A stretch of 64,000 nt of DNA from JAUVKA01 sp964465145 (GTDB taxonomy: Bacteria > Bacteroidota > Bacteroidia > Bacteroidales > UBA12481). The translations under genes and the position numbers were made by a program. Positions 8,538 through 17,102 of this stretch are shown here, in pieces. The notes beneath the pieces are model-generated. The model saw nothing but the letters and a program-made list of their open reading frames with translations, did no database searches and had not been told where the DNA came from. Location: contig CAYXJR010000006.1 of the NCBI GenBank assembly GCA_964465145.1, positions 38,186 to 102,185 on the forward strand. Reading direction: 5' to 3'. Within the stretch, counting starts at the first letter, position 1. The number at the start of each line of letters is the position of its first letter.

Positions 8538-8783
8538 TTGTTTACTATTGTTACAAAAGAGAAGATTCAGGTATATCCTAACCCGGCCATCAATGAAGTT
8601 ACGGTAAGAGGATTATCCGAGGCCCGTCTTAGAATAATGGATCTGGAAGGTAGAGTCATCAGAGATATCCTTGTTACCGGTAACAGCAGTGTTCCAATAA
8701 ATGATTTACAAGTTGGTGTATACCTGGTTCGAATGGATCATGAAGATCAAACCATGATCACCAAGCTTTTTAAAACCCGATAA
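8538..8783 (+). pseudogene. Orphan T9SS type A sorting domain (gene remnant)
   Basis: The 81-codon frame consists almost entirely of a type IX secretion C-terminal domain: KIQVYPNPAINEVTVRG, RIMDLEGRVIRDI, and GVYLVRMDHEDQTMITKLFKTR at the end. It opens with TTG only 9 bases after an in-frame TAA at 8526 and has no ATG, signal peptide or cargo domain. T9SS sorting domains work only as tails of exported cargo, so this should be the 3' end of a gene whose body was deleted. The deletion ends close to the start of the divergent Asp-box gene at 8452. It could in principle be a live micro-gene, but without a signal peptide it cannot reach the periplasm. Confidence 0.75.
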
Positions 8784-8803
8784 CAATTTAGAAAGCAAAC
8801 AAT

Positions 8804-8834
8804 AAAAGCCGCCTCCTCAACAGGGGCGGTTTTC
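8804..8834. terminator. Bidirectional terminator hairpin
   Basis: AAAAGCCGCCTC, a loop of about 7 bases, and GGGGCGGTTTT form a GC-rich stem with A and T tracts on both sides. It separates the orphan sorting domain (plus) from the DsrE-like gene (minus) and could end transcription in both directions. Confidence 0.75.
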
Positions 8835-8841
8835 TTATGCC

Positions 8842-9273
8842 TTAAAAGGTTATATTAGGGTATCCCGCTTTTAAGTACTTGGTTAAAACAGTACCCATAC
8901 CCTTCACATCTATTCCCAATTCTCCTAAATTATCCTGCACTCCGTACATCCGGGCACAAGACATGCAGGCTTCCATAATGATCCCTGTTTCTTTCATCTT
9001 TTTTATACTCCCCTGGAGTTTTTCATTCTCTGCTAACAGTTTGGCTGAAGGCCCCCAAACAATAAAAATAACTTCCTTGAACCATCCCTGTTTTTTAGCA
9101 TTATAAGCATACATGAAGCAAACCTTCTCAGCAACCTCAGGATCTCCGCTTGACCAAACAACTAACAAAGTATCACTTGCTGCTGCTGCTGGAACAGGTG
9201 AAGTTTGTCCGAATGCAGAAGTTTGAGAAATAAACAGACTGGTAAATAGAAAAAATGTCAATAATGTTTTCAT
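8842..9273 (-). CDS. Exported DsrE-like protein
   Basis: This 143-residue protein has a clear signal peptide (MKTLLTFFLFTSLFISQTSAFGQ) followed by a DsrE/DsrF-type alpha/beta domain. Landmarks are LLVVWSSGDPEVAEKVCFMYAYNAK, EVIFIVWGPSAKLLAEN and EACMSCARMYGV. The conserved cysteine region (ACMSCA) matches where DsrE proteins carry sulfur-handling cysteines, suggesting periplasmic persulfide or metal chemistry; this is inferred from the family. It ends at the shared hairpin at 8804-8834. No sulfur-metabolism gene is adjacent, so the partner is unknown. Confidence 0.75.
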   Translation of the reverse strand: MKTLLTFFLFTSLFISQTSAFGQTSPVPAAAASDTLLVVWSSGDPEVAEKVCFMYAYNAKKQGWFKEVIFIVWGPSAKLLAENEKLQGSIKKMKETGIIMEACMSCARMYGVQDNLGELGIDVKGMGTVLTKYLKAGYPNITF

Positions 9274-9379
9274 AGTATCTTAGGATTTAAAGGTATGAGC
9301 GTTTAAATAATATGGAATGAATTGATAATTGTGTAATAATATGAATGTTATATGCGTGATGTATATAATTTTAAAGAGT

Positions 9380-11479
9380 TTAGGGGCCTTTTGTTGGTGT
9401 TGGATCACTCGGGGGAATAAGTCCGCTTCGCTCCAGCAGTGCTTGTACTGAGGGTTCCTGTCCCCTGAATCTTTTATACAATTCCATCGGTTTTTCACTT
9501 CCTCCCTTCTCCAGCAGATTCCTTCTGAAAGAACCCGCAACATCCCTGTTAAATATACCCTTTTCCTTAAATAAGGCAAATGCATCAGCATCCAGTACTT
9601 CAGCCCACTTATATCCATAATAACCAGCAGCATATCCACCAGCGAAAATGTGTGAGAAGGCTGTACTCATACAACTGCCGGGAACATCCGGGAATAACTC
9701 TGTCCTTTGCATAGCTGATTTTTCAAAAGCAATCACGTCACCCTCAAATGGTTTATCAATTGAATGCCAGGCCATATCATTCATACCAAAGCTCAACTGC
9801 CGCTCAGAAACATATCCGGCCTGAAAATTTCGGGCATCAATCAACTTATTTACTAAAGTCTCAGGCACCTTTTCACCAGTCTGATAATGCACAGCAACCT
9901 GATCGAGCCATTCCTTTTCAGTCAGCCAGTTTTCCATAATTTGAGATGGCAGTTCCACAAAATCCCGATATACGTTCGTACCGGAAACAGAAGGGTAAGT
10001 GCACTTTGACAACATTCCATGGAGAGCATGACCAAATTCGTGAAGAAAGGTATGTACCTCATTAAAAGTCAACAGTGATGGCTCCATCTCTGTGGGCCGG
10101 GTAAAATTGCAAACAATAGATACATGAGGACGGGTATTACACTGATCCAAATTATTTTGCCCTCGAAAATCTGTCATCCAGGCTCCTCCCTGCTTCCCTT
10201 TCCGGGGAAAGAAATCCAGATAGAGCAGTGAAAGAAATTCCCCCTCCTCATCGAAGACCTCAAAAACCTGTACTTCTTGGTGGTACACAGGAACCTCGTC
10301 GGTTTCCCTAAATTCAATACCATACAATAATTCAGCTAAATGAAATATTCCGCGAGTCACCTTTGATAATTCAAAAAAGGGTTTAACCTCCTCTTCCCTG
10401 ACATTAAAATTCTTGATTCTCAGGGCTTCACTGTAAAAGGCCCAATCCCATTTTTCCAGATCTCCTTCATGGCCCATTTCAGCAGCAAGTATTTTTACCT
10501 GCTCATATTCCTTCAACGCAAAGGGTCGGGAGGCGATATTCAGAGATTCGATAAATTGGTTCACCTTAGCTGGATTTTCCGCCATTCGCTCTTTCAAAAC
10601 ATAGTGAGCATAATTCTTTTCCTCCATTATCCTGGCCAACTCCATTCTCAGGTTTACAATCTGTTTGATTAAGTCCTTATTATCAAACTCATTATCCTGG
10701 TTGCCTCTGAAACTGAAAGCCATGAACATTTGCTTTCTCAGCTCCCGCCTGGAAGAGTATTTCATGAATGGCACAAAACTGGGATTATGAAGGGTGAAAA
10801 CCCATCCTTCCAACTTCCTGGATTTTGCTTCTTGTGCAGCGGCTTCCTTAACAAACCCGGGCAGGCCCTCCAGATCAGACGGGCTGGTGAGGTGCAGAAC
10901 GAAGGCATTGGTTTCAGCCAGAACGTTGTCCCCAAATTGAAGTGTCAATTTTGATAAAGCTGACTTGATCTCAGCAAAACGTTTCTTATTATCTCCATTC
11001 AACTCAGCTCCATTACGAAGGAAATTACGATAATAGTTATCCAGGACAGTTTTTTGCTCGGTTGTAAGTTTTTGATCCTTGTGGGAGTATCGCTCCAAAT
11101 AAACATCTTTTACCCGTTTGAAAAGCTTAGGATTCATCAGCATACGACTAGAGAATTCGGAAAGTTTGGGTGACACTTCCTGAGCAATCTGCTGAAGATC
11201 AGGTGTGGTCTCAGCATTGTTGAGGTTAAACAGAATCTCAATGGCCCTGTCTAATTTTTCCCCGTTTTTCTCAAGAGCCTCAATGGAGTTAATAAAGCCT
11301 GCTTGGTTGGGATTATTCGCTATCCGGTTGATTTCCCGCTCTGCTTCTTCAATCAACTTGTCTATTGCCGGCGCAAAATGCTCCGTCTTAATCTGGTCAA
11401 AGGGTGCAGCTTCATATTTTGTGCTAAATGGTTTTAGCAATGGATTATTCTCATTCATAGCCTCAATCTCGTATTCCAT
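9380..11479 (-). CDS. M3 family metallopeptidase (oligopeptidase A / dipeptidyl carboxypeptidase type)
   Basis: A 699-residue zinc peptidase. The HEFGHALHG motif places the zinc ligands at His480 and His484 with catalytic Glu481; the downstream helix supplies the third ligand. The preceding GGAWMTDFRGQNNLDQC...PHVSIVCNFTRP region and the C-terminal FSHIFAGGYAAGYYGYKWAEVLDADAFA region are typical of Dcp/OpdA enzymes. No signal peptide, so a cytoplasmic peptide-degrading role is likely. The start could be Met1 (MEYEIEAM) or Met8 (MNENNP). A TACCTTTG -7 box lies at 11504-11497, just upstream, without a clear -33 element. Dcp and OpdA cannot be separated by eye. Confidence 0.93.
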   Translation of the reverse strand: MEYEIEAMNENNPLLKPFSTKYEAAPFDQIKTEHFAPAIDKLIEEAEREINRIANNPNQAGFINSIEALEKNGEKLDRAIEILFNLNNAETTPDLQQIAQEVSPKLSEFSSRMLMNPKLFKRVKDVYLERYSHKDQKLTTEQKTVLDNYYRNFLRNGAELNGDNKKRFAEIKSALSKLTLQFGDNVLAETNAFVLHLTSPSDLEGLPGFVKEAAAQEAKSRKLEGWVFTLHNPSFVPFMKYSSRRELRKQMFMAFSFRGNQDNEFDNKDLIKQIVNLRMELARIMEEKNYAHYVLKERMAENPAKVNQFIESLNIASRPFALKEYEQVKILAAEMGHEGDLEKWDWAFYSEALRIKNFNVREEEVKPFFELSKVTRGIFHLAELLYGIEFRETDEVPVYHQEVQVFEVFDEEGEFLSLLYLDFFPRKGKQGGAWMTDFRGQNNLDQCNTRPHVSIVCNFTRPTEMEPSLLTFNEVHTFLHEFGHALHGMLSKCTYPSVSGTNVYRDFVELPSQIMENWLTEKEWLDQVAVHYQTGEKVPETLVNKLIDARNFQAGYVSERQLSFGMNDMAWHSIDKPFEGDVIAFEKSAMQRTELFPDVPGSCMSTAFSHIFAGGYAAGYYGYKWAEVLDADAFALFKEKGIFNRDVAGSFRRNLLEKGGSEKPMELYKRFRGQEPSVQALLERSGLIPPSDPTPTKGP

Positions 11480-11558
11480 TCATTTTAAATAATGATCAAA
11501 GGTATTAAAACTGATCAGTTAAGCTTTTATGGTTTTTTTCTAAAGTATTAAGCTATAG

Positions 11559-11708
11559 AGTGGGAAAGAGGTAGACAAAAATCTTTCCCCCAGTGATGAA
11601 GCTCTTGCCCGGGCCTATGAAAAAGGCACCGATATGAATATATATCTGGAAACCCTAACGGCAATAAATACCAATAGCAAAATGACTTCCCAACTCTCTT
11701 GCCAGTAA
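11559..11708 (+). pseudogene. Possible 3' fragment of an unknown gene
   Basis: A 49-codon frame without a start codon, opening after TAG at 11556 and ending TAA at 11706. It has coding-like composition, including the stretch SPSDEALARAYEKGTD. I do not recognise the family. It lies between the M3 peptidase start and the lipoprotein hydrolase, an interval otherwise without genes. It may be the tail of a lost gene or chance. Confidence 0.25.
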
Positions 11709-11753
11709 TACAAGATTTCGGTAATTTTCACCCCAAAAAAATAATTAGACAAC

Positions 11754-12467
11754 ATGAAACTTCTTACCTGGGTCGTACTAACTGCGAGCCTTTTATTCAT
11801 ACAGGCATGTAGTTACCTGCCCGAAGAACAAATCGTCTCCGATGTTTTGGAAGTATATGAAACTCGTGATTACCTTGAAATTATTCCTAATTCAGGAAGT
11901 TTCTCCAAAACCGGTTTTGTTTTCTACTCTGGAGGTCTGGTGGATCCTCATGCTTACATTGAAACCTTGTCACGTTTTGCAGTATCTGGAATTGGACATG
12001 TGGTAATTATCGTTAAAATGCCAGGTAACATGGCAATATTCGACAGCAAACAAGGTGCGTACATGTTCGAAGACTTCCCATATGTGAGCCGTTGGGTAAT
12101 CGGCGGACACTCTTTAGGTGGAGTAATGGCCTGTTCAGTTGTTGAAAAATATCCTGAGTATTTTGAAGGCCTGGTATTAATGGCTGCTTATCCAAAAGAG
12201 AAAACCGATCTCAGTGAATGGCCCGGCATGGTACTATCTATCAAAGGAGAATTTGACAAAATACTGGAACCACAAATCATAGAAAACAGAGCTGGTAATC
12301 TCCCTCCAAATACTGTTTATGAAATAATTGAAGGTGGGAATCATTCTCTTTTCGGAAAATACGGACTACAGGATGGAGATGGACAGGCATCTATCAGCCT
12401 CGAAGAGCACACAAAAATTATGGTCAATTTAATCCAAGAATTATATACTAAAAATGGTTGGGACTAA
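11754..12467 (+). CDS. Lipoprotein alpha/beta hydrolase
   Basis: A 237-residue protein with a lipoprotein signal (LTASLLFIQAC, Cys19). The hydrolase core shows FVFYSGGLVDPHAY (strand 3 and oxyanion region), the nucleophile elbow GGHSLGG, a candidate acid in SIKGEFDKI and the catalytic His in EGGNHSLFG near the C-terminus. This matches the small alpha/beta-hydrolase families found as carboxylesterases or dienelactone-hydrolase relatives; the substrate is unknown. It overlaps the next gene by 14 bases, so the two are translationally coupled and probably act together at the envelope. Confidence 0.85.
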   Translation: MKLLTWVVLTASLLFIQACSYLPEEQIVSDVLEVYETRDYLEIIPNSGSFSKTGFVFYSGGLVDPHAYIETLSRFAVSGIGHVVIIVKMPGNMAIFDSKQGAYMFEDFPYVSRWVIGGHSLGGVMACSVVEKYPEYFEGLVLMAAYPKEKTDLSEWPGMVLSIKGEFDKILEPQIIENRAGNLPPNTVYEIIEGGNHSLFGKYGLQDGDGQASISLEEHTKIMVNLIQELYTKNGWD

Positions 12468-12981
12468 ATTATTGAAGGGCTGTTTACTCGTCGCCTGTTT
12501 ATTGCTGTTTCTAAAGACTGGGAAGGCTCAGGAATTTGGGCTCTCTGTTTTAGCTTACCCCTCAGCCGGCTACAATCTTGTTTTGGAGCCAGGAATGAAT
12601 GGTGGAGGTATGGCTGTCTTCTTTAACAGACAAAAGTACAAAAAACTAAATCTTAGCTTGTCGGGTGAGTATGCCTTGACGACTTGGGGGAATCAGGCAT
12701 TCATTGGATTGGGAATAAACAGGACCTGGTTATCCCTGAATCGTTTTGAAATGAATACCTATGGTCATCTCCTTAATGGTCTCGCTTTCTACAAACCCAA
12801 ATCTCTATACGTATTTGGAGTAGATACCAGAATCGCAGCGAATTTCTACCTATTTAAAGACATTAAATTATTTTGTGGTATAGGAATTCGTTATACACTC
12901 TGCCTGGGTTACAGACAATATGGGCTAATCAAAACATCCCTTGATCTCCCGATTGAGTTTGGGTTCAAAATCACCAGATAA
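12454..12981 (+). CDS. Exported hypothetical protein, probable small beta-barrel
   Basis: A 175-residue protein with a signal peptide ending near KTGKAQ. The rest alternates hydrophobic and polar residues with many Gly and aromatic residues (SLSGEYALTTWGNQAFIGLGINRTWLSL, LFCGIGIRYTLCLGYRQYGL) and ends in FGFKITR, suggesting a small outer-membrane or periplasmic beta-barrel. It starts inside the 3' end of the hydrolase gene. The family is not recognised. Directly downstream, on the other strand, the DUF134 remnant begins. Confidence 0.6.
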   Translation: MVGTKLLKGCLLVACLLLFLKTGKAQEFGLSVLAYPSAGYNLVLEPGMNGGGMAVFFNRQKYKKLNLSLSGEYALTTWGNQAFIGLGINRTWLSLNRFEMNTYGHLLNGLAFYKPKSLYVFGVDTRIAANFYLFKDIKLFCGIGIRYTLCLGYRQYGLIKTSLDLPIEFGFKITR

Positions 12982-12999
12982 ACACAGTAAGATAAAGCC

Positions 13000-13131
13000 C
13001 AGCCGTATTGATTCATATTCATCCATACCCAAACTCACTTCTTCCAAAAATCTCAGCGGCACACCCGCCGGCTTGTAATAGTTAACACCGGGGCTTGTAT
13101 CAATATATCGCTAACATTTTTTTCTGGGCAT
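13000..13131 (-). pseudogene. DUF134-family gene remnant with early TAG stop
   Basis: On the minus strand ATG at 13131 reads MPRKKC, then TAG at 13113-13111, then continues in the same frame RYIDTSPGVNYYKPAGVPLR and EEVSLGMDEYESIRL. This is the unmistakable start of a DUF134 protein (MPRPKKCRRI...P...YFKPAGIP...LEEVVLTLDEFEAIRL). Those are helix-turn-helix proteins of about 90-110 residues, often found with MinD-like or metal-cofactor genes. After residue 44 the similarity ends where the neighbouring plus-strand gene begins, so the HTH half is gone. The gene carries both a nonsense codon at position 7 and a 3' truncation. Confidence 0.75.
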
Positions 13132-13289
13132 ATGCTCAATATAAAACAACGATTACTGTGAGTTTTGAATTAATTAATATACATTAATCATTGGCTGCAG
13201 TAAGAGAAAGGATTTAGCCCCCGGAAGGACAGGATTTTCATTTCCAATTGTCCCAAATATTCCTGATTTTTACAAACAAAATTTCAGTG

Positions 13290-13442
13290 ATGATTGACAT
13301 AAAAACCCCGAGAATAAAAATCTGCTGCATCCAAAGCCCGGCGGAGGCCAGATTGGTTTTTCAGTATGGTGTGGATGCCATTAAGGTTGATCTTGAAAAA
13401 CTAAGCAGGTTCATTGAAAATGTGCGTAAAGGATGCTCGTAA
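13290..13442 (+). pseudogene. TrpF-like gene with a large in-frame internal deletion
   Basis: The frame from ATG at 13290 begins like phosphoribosylanthranilate isomerase: TPRIKICCIQSPAEARLVFQ followed by YGVDAI (beta-1 and alpha-1 of the TIM barrel). It then jumps to KVDLEKLSRFIENVRKG, which resembles the C-terminal helix of the same family (typically G.VRTNG.LD..KL..F...V). About 150 residues of barrel that should lie between are missing, so it cannot be an isomerase. The only other trp-type trace here is none; the parent may have been a paralogue rather than the housekeeping trpF. It lies about 160 bases from the DUF134 remnant. Confidence 0.65.
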
Positions 13443-13505
13443 TACCTTGGGGCCCTTACAAGACACATAAGATGGATACATTTCTTTAATGCTAAAACAA
13501 TTACA

Positions 13506-15847
13506 ATGACCATTTTAAAATCTTCTCAGATTAATAAGATAGGACTGATCATTTCATGCTTTATTTTCTTTACATCTTTGAATGTTTCAGCCCAGGAAAT
13601 AAACGCCGACTTTCTTGAGCGGGTGGAAAAATACCAGAATCAAAACCCTCAAGAATTAGTATACCTTCATACCGACCGGGAAGTTTATGCTCCTGGTGAT
13701 GAGATTAATTTCAAAGCTTATATAAGGGATCTATACCATCCATCATCATTGAGCATAAGTAAAAATCTCCATATAATTCTAGTGGATCAGTCCGGAAATG
13801 TTCAACAGGAGAAAATCTTTCAATTGAAAAACAACCAGTCAGAAGGAGGATTTAAACTGATCAATGGTTTAATGGAGGGAGAACACAGTTTGATAGGGTG
13901 GACTGATGGCATGGAAACCGGATCTGCTCAAAACGTTTTTCAAAAAAAGGTATTTATCAAGGAAAGATTTTTACCTGCGTTATTTATTAATCTTTCTGCA
14001 GGACAAACCCGCTATCTTCCCGGTGATCTTGCCCAGATTCAAGTAGGCTGGTGAGTACTATCGGAACCCCTCTAAAAAGAAAACAGTTCAGTTACAATGC
14101 CTGCTTTAATGGCACCTCCTTTGAAGCGAAAGAAGCCAGGACTAATAAGGATGGTAAAGCCAGTTTGGACCTTCCTCTGCCCGACAATAATGAACTTGGT
14201 ATTATTATATTGGAAGTGGCCGTAGACCAAATGGGCAATACATTCCTTAACAGCATATTGGTCCCCACTTCACGAACACCTATATGGCTTGATTTCGCAC
14301 CAGAGGGAGGACTTTTTGTAGATGGTTTTGAAACACAAATAGGGTTTCGGGCATATGATTATATGGGAAATGCGGTAGATATCGAAGGGCAAGTGCTTAA
14401 CCAGGAAGGGCAGGTAGTAAAAAACATCCGAACCACCAACATGGGATTTGGGTCTTTCTCTGTTGAGGCCAAGTCCTCCGAACCAGTGAAAGTCAGATTA
14501 ACAAAACCATCAGGTATTGATATTGATTTCAACCTACCTGCAGTTCAGGAAAGGGGAATTCAATTGGCTTTGGCATCCAAAAGCGATACAAGCCTTGATT
14601 TTAAGATAAAATCTGATATTGTCGATGCTGCAATCCCGCTGCATGCCGTAGGAGAAATGAACGGGATCCTGCTTTTTGAAAAGAGGTTCATCCTTAAAAT
14701 AACCGATGAATTTAGTATTCCAATATATCCAAAATGGCCTCCTGGTGTTTTTAAGATCAACCTTCTAAGCAGTACAGGTCAGGTTTTAGCCCATAGGTCG
14801 GTTTATTTATCCAGCCAACATCCGGTACTACATCAAAACCTTGACCAGCAAGGCAGCAGGGAGGCAAAACAGTTAATGATCGGTGCTAATATCCTTGATC
14901 CCAATGGAGTAACTACACCGGCAAATCTCAGTGTTTCTGTTATTGACAAACAGCTCGCTCCTGAGTGGAAACCCATCCAGGATATAATGTCATGGTTCCT
15001 CCTTGGCCCATCAGCTTCTTATGCTGCTTTTCCTGCAGGATTCCTGGTGAGTCCATCAATGGAGGATGAGAAAACCATAGATCATTACATGCTGTTCCAA
15101 ATGAGCAATGATCTCGAATGGGAAAGAATAAAAACGGGAAAAATATCCAGGGCCGACAAAACCATATCAGAATTTAGAGAGGAACTCCAACAGATATACC
15201 AACCAGGTGACTTCGAATTGCTAATTTCACAAATACGACAAAGCCAGTTTTTTAATCGTTATTATTTAGATGCCAACCCGGGATTTATGGATTTCATTAT
15301 GGATAACAAAAGTGCCCTTGAAAACTTAGGCTATTTTCCGGTCAAATTAACTTCTGATGAACAGGTGCAGCGTCAATTAGCCAACGGCCAGTCGATCATG
15401 AATGTTCTGATGTCTATCAAACCATACAAAATGATGGGCAATAAAATTGTTTTTAGGGGGGTAGACTCATTTAATTACCAGGGAGGAGTACTTATTGTTA
15501 TCGATGGGGTACCCAGAGGTACTGACCCTGCAGTTTTTAATTCCATCAGTCCGTATGATATTGAAAGCATGAAAGCTTCGGCCAATATATCAGATATCCA
15601 AAAATATTCTGGCCTTAATTCAACAGGAGTAATAGAAATAAAAACTAAAAAAAGTTCAAACAGCACGGGAATGTTATCCGGACCAGGTGTTCTGTATCCA
15701 ACGATTTATTGGGATCCGGATCTACATACTGATGACAAGGGAAATATTTCAATCAATTTACCGGAACTTCCTACGAAATCCTCACAAAAAACCATGATAC
15801 AAGGTGTGGATACAAATGGAAGTCTTCTGATCTGGACAAATAAATAA
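13506..15847 (+). pseudogene. MG2-like / TonB-plug protein interrupted by a frameshift
   Basis: Two frames together encode one protein of about 780 residues. Part 1 (13506-14054, 182 residues) has a signal peptide (FTSLNVSAQ) and a macroglobulin MG2-like domain beginning YLHTDREVYAPGDEINFKAY. Part 2 (14051-15847) continues with further beta domains and ends in a TonB-receptor plug-like domain (VLIVIDGVPRGTDPAVFNSI...GLNSTGVIEIKT). Such MG2-plus-plug proteins are normally single chains in Bacteroidota and may feed outer-membrane receptors. The frames overlap only at 14027-14054, and part 2 opens with GTG overlapping the TGA of part 1, so a one-base indel near 14050 explains it. I see no slippery heptamer. 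Sequencing error, pseudogene, or coupled reinitiation at GTG are all possible. Confidence 0.7.
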
Positions 15848-15897
15848 AACCCTTTTGAGTTGGTGAGGCGTTTGAAGAAACCGTAAAGGCCTGTAAA

Positions 15898-16656
15898 TCA
15901 CTCCGACCGCCTGGATTGTTGGTTTTGCATCTTACTCAGCCTCCACTCTGCCAATTGTTTAATACGGGAAACCACATTTGCCGTAACACGGTTATGGATA
16001 GTCTGCCAAATCCGGTCAACAATTCTTAATCTGGATGACCAATCTTCCTTACCGTAAAAATTAAAACCTACTGTAAGAAATAACTGAGCCTGTTCGGTTT
16101 CACCCATATCTTCAATTGAAGATCGGACATACATAAAAAATATCCCAATCGGGTACCCTCCGGAACATTCGTACAATAGATACCTGGCATTGTCAAAATC
16201 AAAAGGATCGGGTACACATTTAATTCGAATAGCGTTCATATTGAACAGAGGAAGGAGCCTCAATCCAAAAAAGCTTTTGCGAAATCCCAGGGGGTATTTT
16301 TCTTTTCCAAAAAGCAATACCCGAATATTTTCAAGATTATTATTCACCAGATGAATTTTTGCAATATAGTTTGGCCAACAAGTAGAATCACCATTCCATC
16401 GTAAAAGTTCATCAAAAACATAGCTTGGAGGAGCATCAACTCCAATCTTATGGATGTTTAATACTGAAAATTTTTCCGGATCTATTCCAAATCGTTGTAC
16501 TATTCGCTTATTATAATTCTCCCGATCTTCTTCCGTTTTAAATTTGATAAGAGTAGGTTTCTTAGGTTTGTGAAAAAAGAAATACCGGATATCGGTAATT
16601 ATTCCTGAACTCCGGGTGGGAGGGCTTATTTCTTTTATATTCTTTGAAAAGGACAA
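15898..16656 (-). CDS. Conserved hypothetical protein
   Basis: A 252-residue protein without signal peptide or cysteine motif. It begins MSFSKN if TTG at 16656 is the start; no ATG is in frame before Met180 or so, and the N-terminal sequence reads as genuine protein. The middle (KIGVDAPPSYVFDELLRWNGDSTCWPNYIA and following) resembles a START/SRPBCC-like fold, with alternating strands and a long C-terminal helix, but this is only an impression. It stands alone between the plus-strand frameshifted gene and a presumed remnant. Function unknown. Confidence 0.6.
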   Translation of the reverse strand: MSFSKNIKEISPPTRSSGIITDIRYFFFHKPKKPTLIKFKTEEDRENYNKRIVQRFGIDPEKFSVLNIHKIGVDAPPSYVFDELLRWNGDSTCWPNYIAKIHLVNNNLENIRVLLFGKEKYPLGFRKSFFGLRLLPLFNMNAIRIKCVPDPFDFDNARYLLYECSGGYPIGIFFMYVRSSIEDMGETEQAQLFLTVGFNFYGKEDWSSRLRIVDRIWQTIHNRVTANVVSRIKQLAEWRLSKMQNQQSRRSE

Positions 16657-16809
16657 AATTGGGCTTTTTTAAAGTGTGAAATTAGTATTTAATCCATACT
16701 GTTTAAAGCTATTTACCGTTTTATAATATGTAAAATAAATAGGAGGTGAAAGTCTGTAATCAACACCGATCTAAATGCAAATAAATTGGCTCGATCTTGC
16801 CATGTTTCT

Positions 16810-17102
16810 CTAATAATAAATAGCAGGGATATCCCTGGGAGTTCTTCTAAAAGGAGTTTTCATAATGCCTGTATGCATTCCCGCGACCAGCCTGGTGTTT
16901 TTCAATCGGAGATAAACCTCATCTATTTCCCTCACATCCATGCGGCAACCACTCAGGACCAGGTATCCTGAAGACTTGTATGGAATATTTTCATCGTAAC
17001 CCGGCAGAGTGAAACGCACAGATTCATCTCTGGGCTTAAAAAATAAGGACTCATGGCCTGACGGCGACAGAAGAGGGTACTCACACAGAGAGTCGTTTTC
17101 AA
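16810..17102 (-). pseudogene. Possible C-terminal remnant of an unknown gene
   Basis: A minus-strand frame remains open for about 97 codons from the end of the TlpA gene to TAG at 16812-16810. It has no ATG at its head; a GTG at 17019 would give 69 residues. The protein-like text includes ESLFFKPRDESVRFTLPGYD and VRFTLPGYDENIPYKSSGYL and ends IPAIYY. Composition and phrasing look coding, but I do not recognise the family. It may be the 3' end of a gene whose front was lost, or a short gene with GTG start. The rest of 16657-16809 shows nothing. Confidence 0.3.

Noticed and set aside
9280..9639. 119-codon minus-strand frame
   Set aside because: Shadow of the M3 peptidase C-terminal region in another frame; no recognisable protein.
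14020..14056. Programmed -1 frameshift in the MG2/plug gene
   Set aside because: No X XXY YYZ heptamer and no strong downstream stem within the 28-base overlap; a simple indel or re-initiation is more economical.
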